Shown here piece after piece: positions 17,099 through 17,889 of a stretch of DNA of 17,889 nucleotides. Location of the stretch: the NCBI GenBank assembly GCA_023457875.1, contig JAEXBC010000168.1, positions 1 to 17,889 on the forward strand, read 5' to 3'. The position numbers were made by a program, and so were the translations under genes. The notes under the pieces are model-generated. The model did no database searches and was not told the origin of the DNA. It was given only the letters and a program-made list of their open reading frames with translations. Position 1 is the stretch's first letter; each line of letters begins with the position of its first letter. The DNA comes from Bacillota bacterium. GTDB lineage: Bacteria; Bacillota; Clostridia; Lachnospirales; Cellulosilyticaceae.

Positions 17099-17403
17099 CC
17101 TTTGACATCACCAGGTAGTATAAGTCACCAGTCTCCTAAGTCAATGCCATAAGCTGTGCTCATTCACTAGAATGTATGGATAAATGAGAGGGTAAAGAAA
17201 CACACATAAGCTTTAAACTATGTAAGCATAAAATAAGGGCTGTTGCACTAATGGATTTACCTATAAGATATGGCCGTGATATAAAACGAGCACATGATCT
17301 TGTAGTATTTATTCTTAGTGCAACAGCCCATTGTTTGTAATAAAGCACTCACCAATATATTCTTTATGGTAAAGGCGTCATCGGCTGATTCGTATATATT
17401 GCA
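17099..17403. other. gene-free interval between two convergent genes
   Basis: About 305 bases without a credible gene. The main structure is the inverted-repeat element at 17237-17329. TCACCAG occurs twice near its left end (about 17107-17132). A 7-bp palindrome, TATTGCA-TTA-TGCAATA (17397-17413), straddles the stop of the minus-strand P-loop gene but is not followed by a U-tract in either direction, so it is at best a weak terminator. Confidence 0.5.
17237..17329. mobile_element. 93-bp MITE-like element with perfect 15-bp inverted ends
   Basis: GGGCTGTTGCACTAA (17237-17251) is repeated as its exact reverse complement at 17315-17329, enclosing 63 bases. A GGGCTGTTGC-type end resembles terminal inverted repeats of some insertion sequences, so this looks like a non-autonomous miniature element or an IS remnant (inference). 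The interior has no transposase. Flanks (ATAA on the left, ATTG on the right) show no clear target duplication. It could alternatively be a transcribed hairpin. Confidence 0.5.
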
Positions 17404-17823
17404 TTATGCAATAAGATAAGGCATGAGGTGACCTGGTAGATCTTTTTCTGTGCAAGATGCACCAATAACAAACTCAACATGATATCTATCAGAGAGTAGC
17501 TTTAGTTTGTCAAATAGGTCAATTAATTCTTCCATATTGCAATGGGAGAGTTTAACGAGTTCATCAATAAAGACAACTTCGATATCATGGTTAGCAGATA
17601 GAATGCCACATAAAAAACTGAGGAAATCGCTTTGAGATTTTAAGGGAAAGGTGGAAGCTTCGATTAGACGAATATGATGAGATAGTGCATAACGGTGAGT
17701 ATTGGTGTTGTCAATATAAATTGCGTGCCCCTTGAGTGTACCTACTGTTTGATTAGCAGCCTCAATCATTTTCTTGGTTTTGCCTTCACCAGTTCTTCCA
17801 GTAATAATTTTGATCGTACACAT
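17404..17823 (-). CDS. small P-loop ATPase of unknown function
   Basis: A protein of about 139 residues. It has an N-terminal Walker A (GRTGEGKT, residues 9-16 from ATG 17823) and a Walker B-like strand VVFIDEL ending in Asp-Glu (about 87-88), followed by a helix and a final strand VEFVIGAS that could act as a sensor. This is a minimal RecA-like NTP-binding core with no room for extra domains. It could be an AAA-type fragment or a stand-alone nucleotide-binding protein; I do not recognise a named family. AAGAGGTG abuts the start, leaving unusually short spacing to either GTG 17826 or ATG 17823, and an in-frame TAA just upstream rules out a longer N terminus. No neighbour indicates a role, and no clear promoter is seen before the window ends. 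Confidence 0.7.
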   Translation of the reverse strand: MCTIKIITGRTGEGKTKKMIEAANQTVGTLKGHAIYIDNTNTHRYALSHHIRLIEASTFPLKSQSDFLSFLCGILSANHDIEVVFIDELVKLSHCNMEELIDLFDKLKLLSDRYHVEFVIGASCTEKDLPGHLMPYLIA

Positions 17824-17889
17824 CACCTCTTAATAGTTTTTTATTACTATATTTATTCGATTTTTCTATCTAAATACCTCTTTTTATTA

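Noticed and set aside
17160..17348. Minus-strand 62-codon frame over the inverted-repeat element
   Set aside because: Its sequence includes both inverted ends, its composition is not protein-like and it has no ribosome binding site; best read as chance.
17397..17413. 7-bp palindrome at the end of the P-loop gene as a terminator
   Set aside because: It is AT-rich, short and lacks a following U-tract on either strand.

Overview
The window looks like ordinary chromosome of a low-GC Gram-positive anaerobe of the class Clostridia, probably close to Lachnospirales (Cellulosilyticum-like). This is inferred from AT-rich codon use, strong AGGAGG-type ribosome binding sites, a T-box leader in front of tyrS, a DNA polymerase I with a degenerate proofreading domain, and the pairing of a small ACT-domain protein with a DUF711 protein. 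The genus is a guess. I found no phage, CRISPR or integrase.

Layout: (1) Positions 1-4785: the 3' part of polA (its first ~35 codons lie outside the window), then coaE, then a family-5 peptide/solute-binding lipoprotein, all on + and closed by a hairpin terminator at 4784-4817. (2) Positions 4855-12337: a long + strand run, probably one operon: a GalT/HIT-like (DUF4931-type) protein, an FtsA-like actin ATPase with a long C-terminal extension, an ACT-domain protein (UPF0237), a DUF711/UPF0210 protein, a PepD-type dipeptidase and an AI-2E-family membrane protein. It ends at a perfect 19-bp bidirectional terminator shared with the convergent tyrS. (3) Positions 12411-13925, minus strand: tyrS, led by a complete tyrosine T-box riboswitch (UAC specifier, T-box core, terminator) and a well-formed promoter. 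(4) Positions 14030-17098, +: a GlgX/isoamylase-type debranching enzyme with its own terminator, then a promoter, a GNAT acetyltransferase and a HAD-like protein lacking its catalytic aspartate. (5) Positions 17099-17403: a gene-free stretch holding a 93-bp MITE-like element with perfect 15-bp inverted ends. (6) Positions 17404-17823, minus: a small P-loop ATPase of unknown role.

Most genes are housekeeping: DNA repair and replication (polA), CoA synthesis (coaE), peptide uptake and breakdown (binding protein, PepD), tyrosyl-tRNA supply with tRNA-sensing control (tyrS) and storage polysaccharide use (glgX). The least explained parts are the FtsA-like protein with what look like repeated beta-grasp-type modules, the degenerate HAD-like protein, the small P-loop protein and the short inverted-repeat element. 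I see no convincing new multi-gene system; these are leads rather than discoveries.
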